62,318 nt of DNA from an uncultured Ruminococcus sp. (GTDB lineage: Bacteria > Bacillota > Clostridia > Oscillospirales > Ruminococcaceae): assembly GCA_947345935.1 (NCBI GenBank), contig CAMZZN010000009.1, positions 1 through 62,318 on the forward strand, in the 5' to 3' direction. The notes under the pieces were generated by a model that was given only the letters and a program-made list of their open reading frames with translations, was not told where the DNA came from and did not search any database. This document shows, one piece after another, positions 44,024-51,574 of this stretch; position 1 is the stretch's first letter, and the number at the start of each line of letters is the position of its first letter. Both the position numbers and the translations under genes were made by a program.

Positions 44024-44170
44024 AAAAAGGAAATATTCTCTGTGGATATTCTCTCTGATTATTTCCATTGCCAATTTATGGGTAATGGAAATAATTAATA
44101 TTGGGATTCCAAAGGTAGAATTCTCCATTTGGCAGGGGTGTGGGGACGGCGTCCCCGCATAAGCTGACTG
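44024..44170 (-). repeat. Structured dispersed repeat, copy A
   Basis: Between pheS and pheT. Contains a hairpin of 15 bp (ATTATTTCCATTGCC at 44058-44072, GGTAATGGAAATAAT at 44081-44095), then WTGGGATTCCAAAGG...CCATTTGGCAGGGG, and a GC-rich GGGGACGGCGTCCCC palindrome, ending CGCATAAGCTGAC. Same layout occurs at 46225 and 51347. Strand of function is uncertain; hairpins lie in the pheST transcript. Confidence 0.72.
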
Positions 44171-44173
44171 TTC

Positions 44174-45202
44174 TTAGAATTGTTCAAGGAAACGGACGTC
44201 ATTCTCATAAAGCAGACGGAGATCGTTTATGTCGTAGCGTCCCATAACCATACGTTCAAGACCAAGACCAAATGCGAAACCGGAGTAGACATTGCTGTCT
44301 ATGCCGCAGTTTTCAAGCACCTTGGGATGAACCATTCCGGCGCCCAGAAGCTCGATATATCCTTCGTCCTTGCACATGGAGCAGCCTTTGCCGCCGCAGT
44401 TGAAGCAGCTTATATCAACCTCGCAGCTTGGTTCTGTGAACGGGAAATGATGAGGACGGAAACGCAGTTTGCAGTCGTTGCCGTAGAGCTTTTTCATAAG
44501 CATATCAAGTGTGCCTTTAAGATCGGACATAGTGATGCCTTTATCAATAACAAGTCCTTCGATCTGATGGAACAGGGGAGAATGTGTTGCGTCAACGGCG
44601 TCTGAGCGGAAAACACGTCCCGGTGAGATAATGCGGATAGGAGGAGTCTGATTTTCCATTACGTGAACCTGCACGGAAGAGGTCTGGGTACGGAGAAGAA
44701 TAGTCTCATCTGTGCCCTCGATGTAGAAAGTATCCTGGGTATCACGTGCAGGATGATCCGGAGGAAGATTCAGCGCCTCGAAAACGTGGTAATCGTCGTC
44801 GATCTCAGGACCGTCGGCGATGTCAAACCCCATTCCCATGAAGATCTCACGTATTTCGTTTTCCACTTTGGTAAGCGGATGGAGCTTGCCGAAGGGAGCG
44901 TGCTTTCCGGGAAGAGTTATATCGATCGATTCTTCTCTGATCTTTGCTTCCTGTTCTTCAGCTTTAAGAGCTTCAAGTTTGTTTCTGAGAGCCTCTTCAA
45001 TATCTGCTCTCACCTGATTGGCAAGCTGACCGATGACCGGACGTTCTTCAGCGGATAGCTTTCCCATTTGTTTGAGAATCGCAGTAAGCTCGCCTTTTTT
45101 TCCAAGAAATCTTATTCTCAGATCGTCCAGGGCTTTGATCTCTGTGCAGGATTCAAGTTCCTGCTTAGCCTGCGCTTCAATTTTTTCAAGCTGTTCTTTC
45201 AC
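44174..45202 (-). CDS. pheS: Phenylalanyl-tRNA synthetase alpha subunit
   Basis: 342 aa from GTG 45202, with AGGAG nine bases upstream; an upstream in-frame ATG at 45241 has no site and extends beyond the usual N-terminus. Class II core: PHHFPFTEPSCEVDISCFNCGGKGCSMCKDEGYIELLGAGMVHPKVL, FGLGLERMVMGRYDINDLR (motif 3). N-terminal coiled coil binds tRNA. It carries two extra CxxC pairs (CFNCGGKGCSMC), known in many PheS proteins. T-box leader upstream. Confidence 0.95.
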   Translation of the reverse strand: MKEQLEKIEAQAKQELESCTEIKALDDLRIRFLGKKGELTAILKQMGKLSAEERPVIGQLANQVRADIEEALRNKLEALKAEEQEAKIREESIDITLPGKHAPFGKLHPLTKVENEIREIFMGMGFDIADGPEIDDDYHVFEALNLPPDHPARDTQDTFYIEGTDETILLRTQTSSVQVHVMENQTPPIRIISPGRVFRSDAVDATHSPLFHQIEGLVIDKGITMSDLKGTLDMLMKKLYGNDCKLRFRPHHFPFTEPSCEVDISCFNCGGKGCSMCKDEGYIELLGAGMVHPKVLENCGIDSNVYSGFAFGLGLERMVMGRYDINDLRLLYENDVRFLEQF

Positions 45203-45270
45203 AATAATCAACTCCTGAATTTTATTTGGCAGAACGCACAAAGAACGTGTGCAAACGCCTTATGTATCGG

Positions 45271-45310
45271 AAAATAAAAAGATCCTGCCCAACAGGACAA
45301 GATCATAACC
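45271..45310 (-). terminator. T-box terminator
   Basis: Minus strand GTCCTG pairs with CAGGAT (one G-U) around a TTGGG loop, followed by CTTTTTATTTT. Alternative pairing with the upstream T-box region forms the antiterminator. Confidence 0.7.
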
Positions 45311-45525
45311 TTGCTTATTACCACCCATTGTCAGGAGAGCCGACACTCTCTTGCCCTTAACGCAGACATACGTCAACCCCTACAGCATACCGCAGTAATG
45401 CGGGAGTTTCAGGGCTGCCCCTCAGGAGTGAACTTCGGTCTGTTTTTCGCCGGAGCTTTCCACCTGTCGGCTCCTCTCTGTAGACTTCATTACGGACTTA
45501 CTCTCTCCGTCATAGGGTTCAATAT
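45271..45525 (-). ncRNA. T-box leader (phenylalanine)
   Basis: Minus-strand leader of pheS of the T-box type. The GTTCACTCCTGAGGGGC segment places a TTC (Phe) candidate specifier at 45430-45432. GGGTGGTAAT near the 3' side (about 45308-45325) is the T-box bulge region; TGGT complements an ACCA tRNA end. The 5' end starts with the usual purine-rich stem I motif. A terminator lies at 45271-45310. Uncharged tRNA-Phe would favour the antiterminator and pheST expression. The bulge differs slightly from the common TGGNACC. Confidence 0.85.
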
Positions 45526-45526
45526 A

Positions 45527-45555
45527 ATTATATACTAAAAATAAAAAAAAATCAA
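45527..45555 (-). promoter_or_regulatory. pheST promoter
   Basis: TTGATT, 17-nt spacer, TATAAT on the minus strand, just upstream of the T-box leader. Confidence 0.65.
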
Positions 45556-45657
45556 GTATTTATCTTGAAATTCTGACAAATTTGTGATATTATAATATTA
45601 GATGGTCATTTATACTGTAAACTTTTATAATTTTGCTGAATGGTAAGGAGATATATC

Positions 45658-46185
45658 ATGGATAATTTTGCTGAACAGCTCGTGTCACGCTGCGAAACCA
45701 GATCTGAAAAGCTGAGTAGGATCGGAACTCTTATTTCGGGAATTCTTTTTTCCGTTTGCCTTGTTCTTCTGGGGATATTGCAGCTTGCACACCTGCCCAT
45801 TGCGATAATGGCGTTTATTCTTGCGGCATGCGGAGGCTACGTTACGTGTCTTCTCATTCAAGGCAGATCGGTGGAATATGAGTATACTTTTACGAACGGC
45901 GAACTTGACATAGATAAGATAATTGCCAGAAAGAAGAGAAAATCCCTGCTAAGCGTTGAAGTGAGGACTTTCTCCGCTTTCGGGAAATACAGCGACGATA
46001 TGGAAGAATCTGAGGATATGACAGTAGTGTTTGCTACAAATAATATTGCTTCAGATGAATACTATGCTGATTTCGATCACAGCGATTACGGCAGAACAAG
46101 GCTTGTTTTTGTTCCAAATGAAAGAATGCTTGGAAATATAGAGAAATTTCTCCCTGCAAAAATAAGAAATTCTTTAAAGAAGTAA
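45658..46185 (+). CDS. Two-helix membrane protein (possible DUF6106)
   Basis: 175 aa from ATG 45658 (AAGGAG, eight bases upstream). Opening MDNFAEQLVSRCETRSEKL, then two transmembrane helices (IGTLISGILFSVCLVLLGIL and LPIAIMAFILAACGGYVTCLLI), then a cytoplasmic beta-rich domain (YEYTFTNGELDIDKIIARKKRKSLLSVEVRTFSAFGKY). The layout agrees with what I recall of the DUF6106 family of Clostridia; that assignment is uncertain. No catalytic motif seen. Confidence 0.75.
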   Translation: MDNFAEQLVSRCETRSEKLSRIGTLISGILFSVCLVLLGILQLAHLPIAIMAFILAACGGYVTCLLIQGRSVEYEYTFTNGELDIDKIIARKKRKSLLSVEVRTFSAFGKYSDDMEESEDMTVVFATNNIASDEYYADFDHSDYGRTRLVFVPNERMLGNIEKFLPAKIRNSLKK

Positions 46186-46224
46186 TGGCGGCTTAATCGG
46201 TTCTGCCTCCAACGCTCGTGTCAG

Positions 46225-46362
46225 TGGAACATTTTGTTCTGGATATCCCATAATTATTTCATATACCCTTAAAGGGTATATGAAATAATTAATAACGGGT
46301 TTCCAAAGGGAATGTACTTTCCTTTGGCAGGGGGTGGGGACGGAGTCCCCGCATAAGCCAGT
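46225..46362 (+). repeat. Structured dispersed repeat, copy B
   Basis: Perfect palindrome: AATTATTTCATATACCCTT (46252-46270) and AAGGGTATATGAAATAATT (46272-46290). Then GGGTTTCCAAAGGG...CCTTTGGCAGGGG and GGGGACGGAGTCCCC, ending CGCATAAGCCAG. Lies between two plus-strand genes; the downstream gene starts 27 nt later. Confidence 0.75.
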
Positions 46363-46389
46363 ACATTAGATATATAAGGAGTTGGTAAA

Positions 46390-48087
46390 GTGAAAATCGT
46401 TACACCGAAGCAGATGCAGATGATCGAGGAACGTTCCGAGGAAATGGGCGTTTCAAGAAAAAAACTTATGGAAAATGCCGGAAAGGCTCTTGCGGAAATA
46501 ATCGACAAATACTGCCGGAGCAGCAGCGTTCCGCCGGAGGAAAAGTCGATTGTATTTCTTGCCGGAAAGGGCAACAACGGCGGCGACTGCTTTGCGGCTG
46601 TAAATATTCTTGTTTACAGGGGATACCGAATTACTATAATAAATGTCGGTGGAAAACCCTCGACAGATCTTGCGAAAGAAATGTTCCTGCGACTGCCTAA
46701 GGAGCATATTGAGTTTATCGACGGCTATCGCAGCGAAAGCGTAGATGCCGCTATAGAAGCAGCGGAACTTGATTATATGTCTATTCCTAAAACTATTGAA
46801 CTTGAAAAGACAGCGAAAAAGGAACTGAATCCTCTGGAAAAGATACTTATGCAGGAAAAACTCAGAATGAGCCTTGTAAAAAGCGCTGTGCTTGGTGCGT
46901 CTGTTATCGTAGACGGAGTTTACGGTACGGGGTTCCGGGATAATCTGGATAAAAATGCAGCAGGTATTTTTGCAATAGGTTCAAGCGCCTATAGAATAGC
47001 TGTGGATGTTCCAAGCGGCGGAAACAGCGTTACAGGAACAGTTGCTTTCGGGGCGTTTGAAGCTGACGAAACAGTGACTTTCGGATATCTGAAATCAGGA
47101 ATGACGCAGTATCCGCTCCGAAAATACTGCGGAAAGATCACGGTTGCCGATATAGGTATTCCGAAGGGGGCGGAAGATGTTCTTGACGGTGAAAGGGCGT
47201 ATTACAGGATCGAGAGAAATCATCTGGCAAGCTTTCCGCCACGCCGTGAAAGGGATTCATACAAGGGTACTTTCGGTACTTTGCTGGTTATCGCCGGAAG
47301 TTCGTCCATGAGAGGAGCGGCTTCATTTGCGGCTATGGGCGCTCTCAGAACGGGTGTGGGTCATGTGAAAGTCGCCTCGGTAGAGAAGTGTATCGATACG
47401 GTATCAATGCTTGTGCCGGAGGCTACATATATTGAACTTGAATGCGATGATAACGGATTCATGCTTTACGATATAAACAAAAACGCACTGTTCAATGCCA
47501 TGAACAGCGCCAATGCAATAGTTATCGGCTGCGGTATGGGCGTTACTCCGGATACCGCAGAAATCACCAGATTTGTGGTGGAGAATGCAAAATGTCCCGT
47601 AATTATTGACGCAGATGGAATAAATTGCATAGCATCGGACATAGATATTTTACTGGGAAAGAAATCGGACATAGTTATTACTCCCCATGTTGGAGAAATG
47701 GCAAGGCTTCTTAGCTGCGACAACGCCATGATCTCCAATAACCGTATTGTGGTTGCGGAGAAGTACGCTGAGAAGTACGGAATTACCGTTGTGCTTAAGG
47801 GCGCAGGCACGCTTATTGCAAACAGCAGGGTGACTGCTGCAAATCATACGGGAAATCCGGGCATGAGCGTAGGTGGCAGCGGCGATATACTGGCGGGAAT
47901 AATCGGCTCCCTTGCAGCTCAGGGGTGCTCCGTTTATGACAGCGCCTGCGCAGGGGTCTATATTCATGGTCTTGCCGGAGATGCGGCTGCTGAAAAGCTT
48001 GGAATGGAATCCATGCTGCCCAGGGACATTATCGTCTGTCTGTCCGATTCGTTCCGTATCCTCAAAGAAAAGAAGTCGGCAAAATAA
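46390..48087 (+). CDS. nnr: Bifunctional NAD(P)H-hydrate repair enzyme
   Basis: 565 aa, GTG start 8 nt after AAGGAG. Two domains: N-terminal epimerase (about 1-245; VFLAGKGNNGGDCFAAVNILVYRG, VDVPSGGNSVTG) converts R-NAD(P)HX to S; C-terminal ADP-dependent dehydratase of ribokinase-like fold (about 270-560; YKGTFGTLLVIAGSSSMRGAA, GCGMG, PVIIDADGINCIA, VLKGAGTLIA, NPGMSVGGSGDILAGIIGSLAAQG) removes water. The epimerase part has an extra helical stretch around residues 125-160. Full length. Confidence 0.93.
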   Translation: MKIVTPKQMQMIEERSEEMGVSRKKLMENAGKALAEIIDKYCRSSSVPPEEKSIVFLAGKGNNGGDCFAAVNILVYRGYRITIINVGGKPSTDLAKEMFLRLPKEHIEFIDGYRSESVDAAIEAAELDYMSIPKTIELEKTAKKELNPLEKILMQEKLRMSLVKSAVLGASVIVDGVYGTGFRDNLDKNAAGIFAIGSSAYRIAVDVPSGGNSVTGTVAFGAFEADETVTFGYLKSGMTQYPLRKYCGKITVADIGIPKGAEDVLDGERAYYRIERNHLASFPPRRERDSYKGTFGTLLVIAGSSSMRGAASFAAMGALRTGVGHVKVASVEKCIDTVSMLVPEATYIELECDDNGFMLYDINKNALFNAMNSANAIVIGCGMGVTPDTAEITRFVVENAKCPVIIDADGINCIASDIDILLGKKSDIVITPHVGEMARLLSCDNAMISNNRIVVAEKYAEKYGITVVLKGAGTLIANSRVTAANHTGNPGMSVGGSGDILAGIIGSLAAQGCSVYDSACAGVYIHGLAGDAAAEKLGMESMLPRDIIVCLSDSFRILKEKKSAK

Positions 48088-48108
48088 CGGAAAATCTGCT
48101 AATTTAAA

Positions 48109-48179
48109 GGCAACACTGCACAAAAAAAGCCTGACGGCTTTGCACGTCATCTGCCGTACAAACTTTGTGCGGTGTTACC
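48109..48179. mobile_element. MITE-like element, family A, short copy
   Basis: 71 bp. Ends GGCAACACTGCACAAA and TTTGTGCGGTGTTACC are inverted; TAAA flanks directly on both sides (48105-48108 and 48180-48183). The internal CCTGACGGCTTTGCACGTCA is identical to part of the 7479 copy, from which about 100 bp of the interior is missing. Confidence 0.8.
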
Positions 48180-48200
48180 TAAAGGATGTATAAGTTTTAA

Positions 48201-48216
48201 GGCAATACCGCCTCAA
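48201..48216. repeat. Possible isolated family-A end
   Basis: GGCAATACCGCCTC matches the first bases of the family-A terminal repeat, 21 bp after the complete copy. No right end is clear; possibly a remnant of a second insertion. Confidence 0.35.
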
Positions 48217-48250
48217 AAAAATACGGATGCTTCAGAACGGAGAAGGTATT

Positions 48251-48925
48251 ATGAAAAAACTTGTTACATTCGCATTAACAATCCTCACGGCGCTCTGCCT
48301 TGTAAGCTGCTCTGTGCCGCTGAAATCCACCACGTCACGAAAAAATGGACTTGACTGCGCTTTTCAGGCTGATGTCAGCATAACTCTTGACCGCTTACAG
48401 GCGGAGGGCGTTGTAAAGCGTTTCGGCACGGGCGCATGGGAAGTGGAGTTCTCCTCTCCAAATACGCTCAGCGGAGTAAAGCTTGAATTCAGCGAGGGGA
48501 ATACGGAAGCCTCATACAAGGGGCTTAGCTTTTCGGTTCCGCAGTCGGCAGTTCCGGTAAGAGCTATGATGTTGAACCTCATAAAAGCTGTTGACAGCAA
48601 CGCCAAGTCGGAGGAACTCAAAGGCGAGGAAAAAGACAACGCTCTTGAGGTGAGCGGAAAGCTTGACGGCGGAGAGTACGTACTCAGAGTAGATAAGGAC
48701 GGAAAACTCTGCGGCTTTGAAATGGACAACAATAAGCTGAAAATGACTTTCAGCGGATTTACAGTCATTGACGCCGGGACGGCTGAAGAAGAGACTGACG
48801 CTCCAGCGGAAGAGACGACGGCCGTATCATCCGAAGAGGAGACTTCCGAGCCTGATACCGAGGCGGCAGTCGCTGAAAATGTTACCGAGCCATCGTCTGA
48901 AACGGCAACAGAAACAACTGAATAA
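48251..48925 (+). CDS. Lipoprotein with C-terminal Thr/Glu tail
   Basis: 224 aa from ATG 48251 (GGAGAAGG upstream). Lipobox LCLVSC (Cys about residue 19), a single beta-rich domain of about 150 residues (FQADVSITLDRLQAEGVVKRFGTGAWEVEFSS), then a 45-residue Glu/Thr/Ala tail at the C-terminus. In the other lipoproteins here that low-complexity segment lies next to the anchor, so the order is reversed. Function unknown. Confidence 0.75.
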   Translation: MKKLVTFALTILTALCLVSCSVPLKSTTSRKNGLDCAFQADVSITLDRLQAEGVVKRFGTGAWEVEFSSPNTLSGVKLEFSEGNTEASYKGLSFSVPQSAVPVRAMMLNLIKAVDSNAKSEELKGEEKDNALEVSGKLDGGEYVLRVDKDGKLCGFEMDNNKLKMTFSGFTVIDAGTAEEETDAPAEETTAVSSEEETSEPDTEAAVAENVTEPSSETATETTE

Positions 48926-48937
48926 TTCTGAGATTTT

Positions 48938-48976
48938 CTCGCTGCATCTGAAGTGATGCGGCGGGATTTTTTTGTT
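48938..48976 (+). terminator. Rho-independent terminator
   Basis: CTCGCTGCATC pairs with GATGCGGCGGG around a 5-nt loop, followed by ATTTTTTTGTTTT. Ends the 45.6-48.9 kb run. Confidence 0.9.
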
Positions 48977-49166
48977 TTGTAATATAGATTTAAACTTTTG
49001 ATTTGTATATTATTTTGAAATATATGAAAAAACTCATTTGTGAAAAATATTTGAACGGTTTTAAACTCACTGAAACCGGAAAAATCTATTATACATTTTG
49101 TATATTTATTTTTGTGATTATCGTCAAACAGGATTGTGCATTATGCTGAAAAAACAATGTTTTTTC

Positions 49167-49195
49167 TTGCTTTACCCCTTTAATTCTGGTAATAT
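49167..49195 (+). promoter_or_regulatory. Promoter of the CAP-dockerin gene
   Basis: TTGCTT (49167-49172), 17-nt spacer, TAATAT (49190-49195) with a TGG extension. The stretch 48977-49166 is AT-rich and shows only a short AAAAAAC/GTTTTTT hairpin at 49150-49165. Confidence 0.5.
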
Positions 49196-49254
49196 GTAAT
49201 CAGAAACAAATACAAACAGTAATATAATTACTGGTCTGATAAGGGGCTTTAGAT

Positions 49255-50067
49255 ATGAAAAAAACATTAAGAAAAATGATCGCTTTAATGTCCGCAATGG
49301 TTATGACTTTTAGCTGCATGATGATGCTTATAAATACGACTGGAAATATTGCTGAGGCATTTGCTGCAGAGGAGGAATCCGGCGAGTATTACGCTCTTAT
49401 AGAAGAAATGGCAGTCAAGTTCAACAACGCAAGAGAAGAAATGGGTCTTGATCCGCTTTGTATCGTTCCTTACCTTAATGAGATCTCTCAGATACGTGCA
49501 GAAGAACAGCTCACTCAGTATGCTCATTATCGTCCGGACGGAACATTTTTTGATTCCGTTATCGACGTTGAAACTGTTGATTACAAAAAAGCAGGCGAGA
49601 TACTGGCAAGAGGAAGCAAGGATGCGGATATTATATTTGACGCATGGAAAAGATCACCGTCACACTGGGCAAACATAACAAAGCCGGAATTCACGCACGT
49701 AGGTCTCAGCTTGATATACGGTACGGACAGCGACGGAAGGGAAACATGGTACTGGGCTGTTATATTTGTAGGTATGTGGGAAAAAACCGATATGCTTGAA
49801 GGTCAGAGAATGCCGGAAATCGTAAGCGCTCCGTATTCAGACAACGACATAGTTCCCGCCTGTGTCGGAGATTTAAACGGCGACGGAATGATAGATGTGT
49901 TTGATCTTATATTTGCAGCCCGTTATTTGGACGGTACAATTGAATTCAACAGCGCTCAGCTCAAGGCAGCGGACGTTTTTGCCGACAGTAGGATCAATGA
50001 AGCGGATATACTCGTTCTCAGAAGATATATTCTGGGTCAGTACAGCACGCTTCCGGTTACGATTTAG
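49255..50067 (+). CDS. Secreted CAP-domain protein with type I dockerin
   Basis: 270 aa. Signal peptide (KMIALMSAMVMTFSCMMMLINTTG), CAP/SCP domain about 42-190 (NNAREEMGLDPLCIVPYLNEISQIRAEEQ, YAHYRPDG, AWKRSPSHWANITKPEFTHVGLSLIYG), and a C-terminal dockerin: VGDLNGDGMIDVFDLIFAARYLDG and ADVFADSRINEADILVLRRYILGQ. The first calcium loop is canonical, the second is degenerate. CAP domains occur in secreted proteins with varied roles; a dockerin would attach it to a cohesin scaffold. Confidence 0.92.
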   Translation: MKKTLRKMIALMSAMVMTFSCMMMLINTTGNIAEAFAAEEESGEYYALIEEMAVKFNNAREEMGLDPLCIVPYLNEISQIRAEEQLTQYAHYRPDGTFFDSVIDVETVDYKKAGEILARGSKDADIIFDAWKRSPSHWANITKPEFTHVGLSLIYGTDSDGRETWYWAVIFVGMWEKTDMLEGQRMPEIVSAPYSDNDIVPACVGDLNGDGMIDVFDLIFAARYLDGTIEFNSAQLKAADVFADSRINEADILVLRRYILGQYSTLPVTI

Positions 50068-50119
50068 GGCAATATCTTATAATAATTAGAAATTGCCTCC
50101 TATAATACTCTCTATAAAT

Positions 50120-50156
50120 GAAAATGACCGCTTTCTTTATTGAAGCGGTCATTTTC
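50120..50156. terminator. Bidirectional terminator
   Basis: GAAAATGACCGCTT (50120-50133) pairs with AAGCGGTCATTTTC (50143-50156). It separates the convergent CAP-dockerin and HExxH membrane-protein genes. Confidence 0.85.
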
Positions 50157-50157
50157 G

Positions 50158-51273
50158 CTATTCTCCGGGAAAATAGTAATCCAACAGCAGATCGACCATG
50201 TATGAATAAGTATCTATGCCTTCTTCACGGCCGTTCATCTTTATGTTGGTATCAATGGCAGATTCTGAAACAGTGCTGACGGTTTTGGTGGGGATAATCT
50301 CCTTTTTTTTATTTTCTTCCCAATAGTTGTCAGGCATGAAACGAAACCAGTCACGGCGGACTTCGTCGGAAATATTATCGGTAAGACTGTAAGCCTCGGT
50401 TATTTTCGTATCATAGATCTGATTATGAACATATTCAAGAGCTTCAAGATATCCGCAGTACTGGAATTCCTTGTTATCGCTGCCTGTCGTAGCTATAAAT
50501 GAAATGAAATTTGCTTCATCTTCCTGGATAACTCCTTTTAAATGGGCATATTCATGGCAGATAGTTCCGGGCAGATTTGTTTTGACCATGTCGTCATTGT
50601 AGTTTGATTCCAGTGAAAACGGGAAATAAATTCCCGACAGATTTGACTGGCTCATGAAGTATGAAAACATGATCGGTTTTGCGTCAGGATAATATCCTGC
50701 CAGCTGCGGATATTTCTTGGATGCTTTTTTCATCGCCTTTTTTGCCTCGGAATCTATATCGGCACTTATATAGAAACGGTTGTCTTTGTCTCGTGGCACT
50801 TCCAGTGAAAGCTGGTTTGTTTTATTAATAAGAGCCGAGTAAAGGGAAATCAATTCATCCCTTGTGTGCTCCTTTGAACTAAGATACCGCTGCGAAAATG
50901 GTGTGCACTGATACATGATAAAGCAATTCATGTTTTCGGTTACGGCGATAAAAGTAGCTATCCACAGCGCAGAAGTAAGAAATATCCCTGCTGTTTTTTT
51001 TCTTGAATTCTTTCTGACGATCAGTAAAATGACGGTAAGCGGAATTCCGATTATTACCGCCAATACTCCTGCTATTATCATGATCTCGCCAAGCGAAAAG
51101 GGGAACAGACCGCTTATAAATGAAAATGTATTTGTTATCGCCGGAAATATTTTCATTACGTAGAAATCGGCAAATCCGGTGCTGAATCTTGCCGTGATAT
51201 GTATGACAACCATTAGTATTATGATTGCTATGGGGATTATGTATCGCTTTTTTAGTTTTGACAATGGATTCAC
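50158..51273 (-). CDS. DUF3810-type membrane protein with HExxH motif
   Basis: 371 aa. Three N-terminal transmembrane helices (IPIAIIILMVVIHIT, IMIIAGVLAVIIGIPLTVILLIV, SALWIATFIAVTE), then an extracytoplasmic domain with CHEYAHLKGVIQEDEANFISFIA (about residues 230-252). HEYAH plus the following EDEAN matches the zinc-peptidase-like motif of DUF3810. Start is GTG 51273; TTG 51262-51264, six bases after AGGCGGTG, may be the real start. Predicted metalloprotease; substrate unknown. Confidence 0.85.
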   Translation of the reverse strand: MNPLSKLKKRYIIPIAIIILMVVIHITARFSTGFADFYVMKIFPAITNTFSFISGLFPFSLGEIMIIAGVLAVIIGIPLTVILLIVRKNSRKKTAGIFLTSALWIATFIAVTENMNCFIMYQCTPFSQRYLSSKEHTRDELISLYSALINKTNQLSLEVPRDKDNRFYISADIDSEAKKAMKKASKKYPQLAGYYPDAKPIMFSYFMSQSNLSGIYFPFSLESNYNDDMVKTNLPGTICHEYAHLKGVIQEDEANFISFIATTGSDNKEFQYCGYLEALEYVHNQIYDTKITEAYSLTDNISDEVRRDWFRFMPDNYWEENKKKEIIPTKTVSTVSESAIDTNIKMNGREEGIDTYSYMVDLLLDYYFPGE

Positions 51274-51346
51274 CGCCTGTAAAATTGATAAAGGGGGTGA
51301 CTTTCAGATATCATTAATTTAAAGCACCCTGTTCTTCACACTCTTG

Positions 51347-51550
51347 TTAAAGGAGATTTTCTCTATAGATATTCTTTCTGATTATTTCAGATACCCTAAA
51401 AGGATATCTGAAATTATTAATAATGGGTTTCCAAAGGGTGACTCCCCACGGTGTGGGGAGATGTCACGAAGTGACAGAGGGGACGGGCGCCGGTAAGGCG
51501 TGTACTCCCCTTTGGCAGGGGTACGGGGACAGCGTCCTCGCTTAAGTTGA
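51347..51550 (-). repeat. Structured dispersed repeat, copy C, with insert
   Basis: Hairpin ATTATTTCAGATACCCT / AGGATATCTGAAATTAT (51381-51417) with two mismatches, then GGGTTTCCAAAGGG ... CCCCTTTGGCAGGGG and a GGGGACAGCGTCCTC palindrome, ending CGCTTAAGTTGAC. Between the CCAAAGG and CCTTTGG arms it holds about 75 nt absent from copies A and B, including CTCCCCACGGTGTGGGGAG and TGTCACGAAGTGACA hairpins. The rest of 51274-51574 is noncoding. Confidence 0.75.
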
Positions 51551-51574
51551 CGACATTTGAGAATCTCACCTTTT

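Noticed and set aside
50068..50097. 30-nt near-palindrome GGCAATATCT...AGAAATTGCC after the CAP-dockerin gene
   Set aside because: The first and last six bases resemble family-A ends, but the rest does not match and no target duplication is present; probably a chance hairpin.
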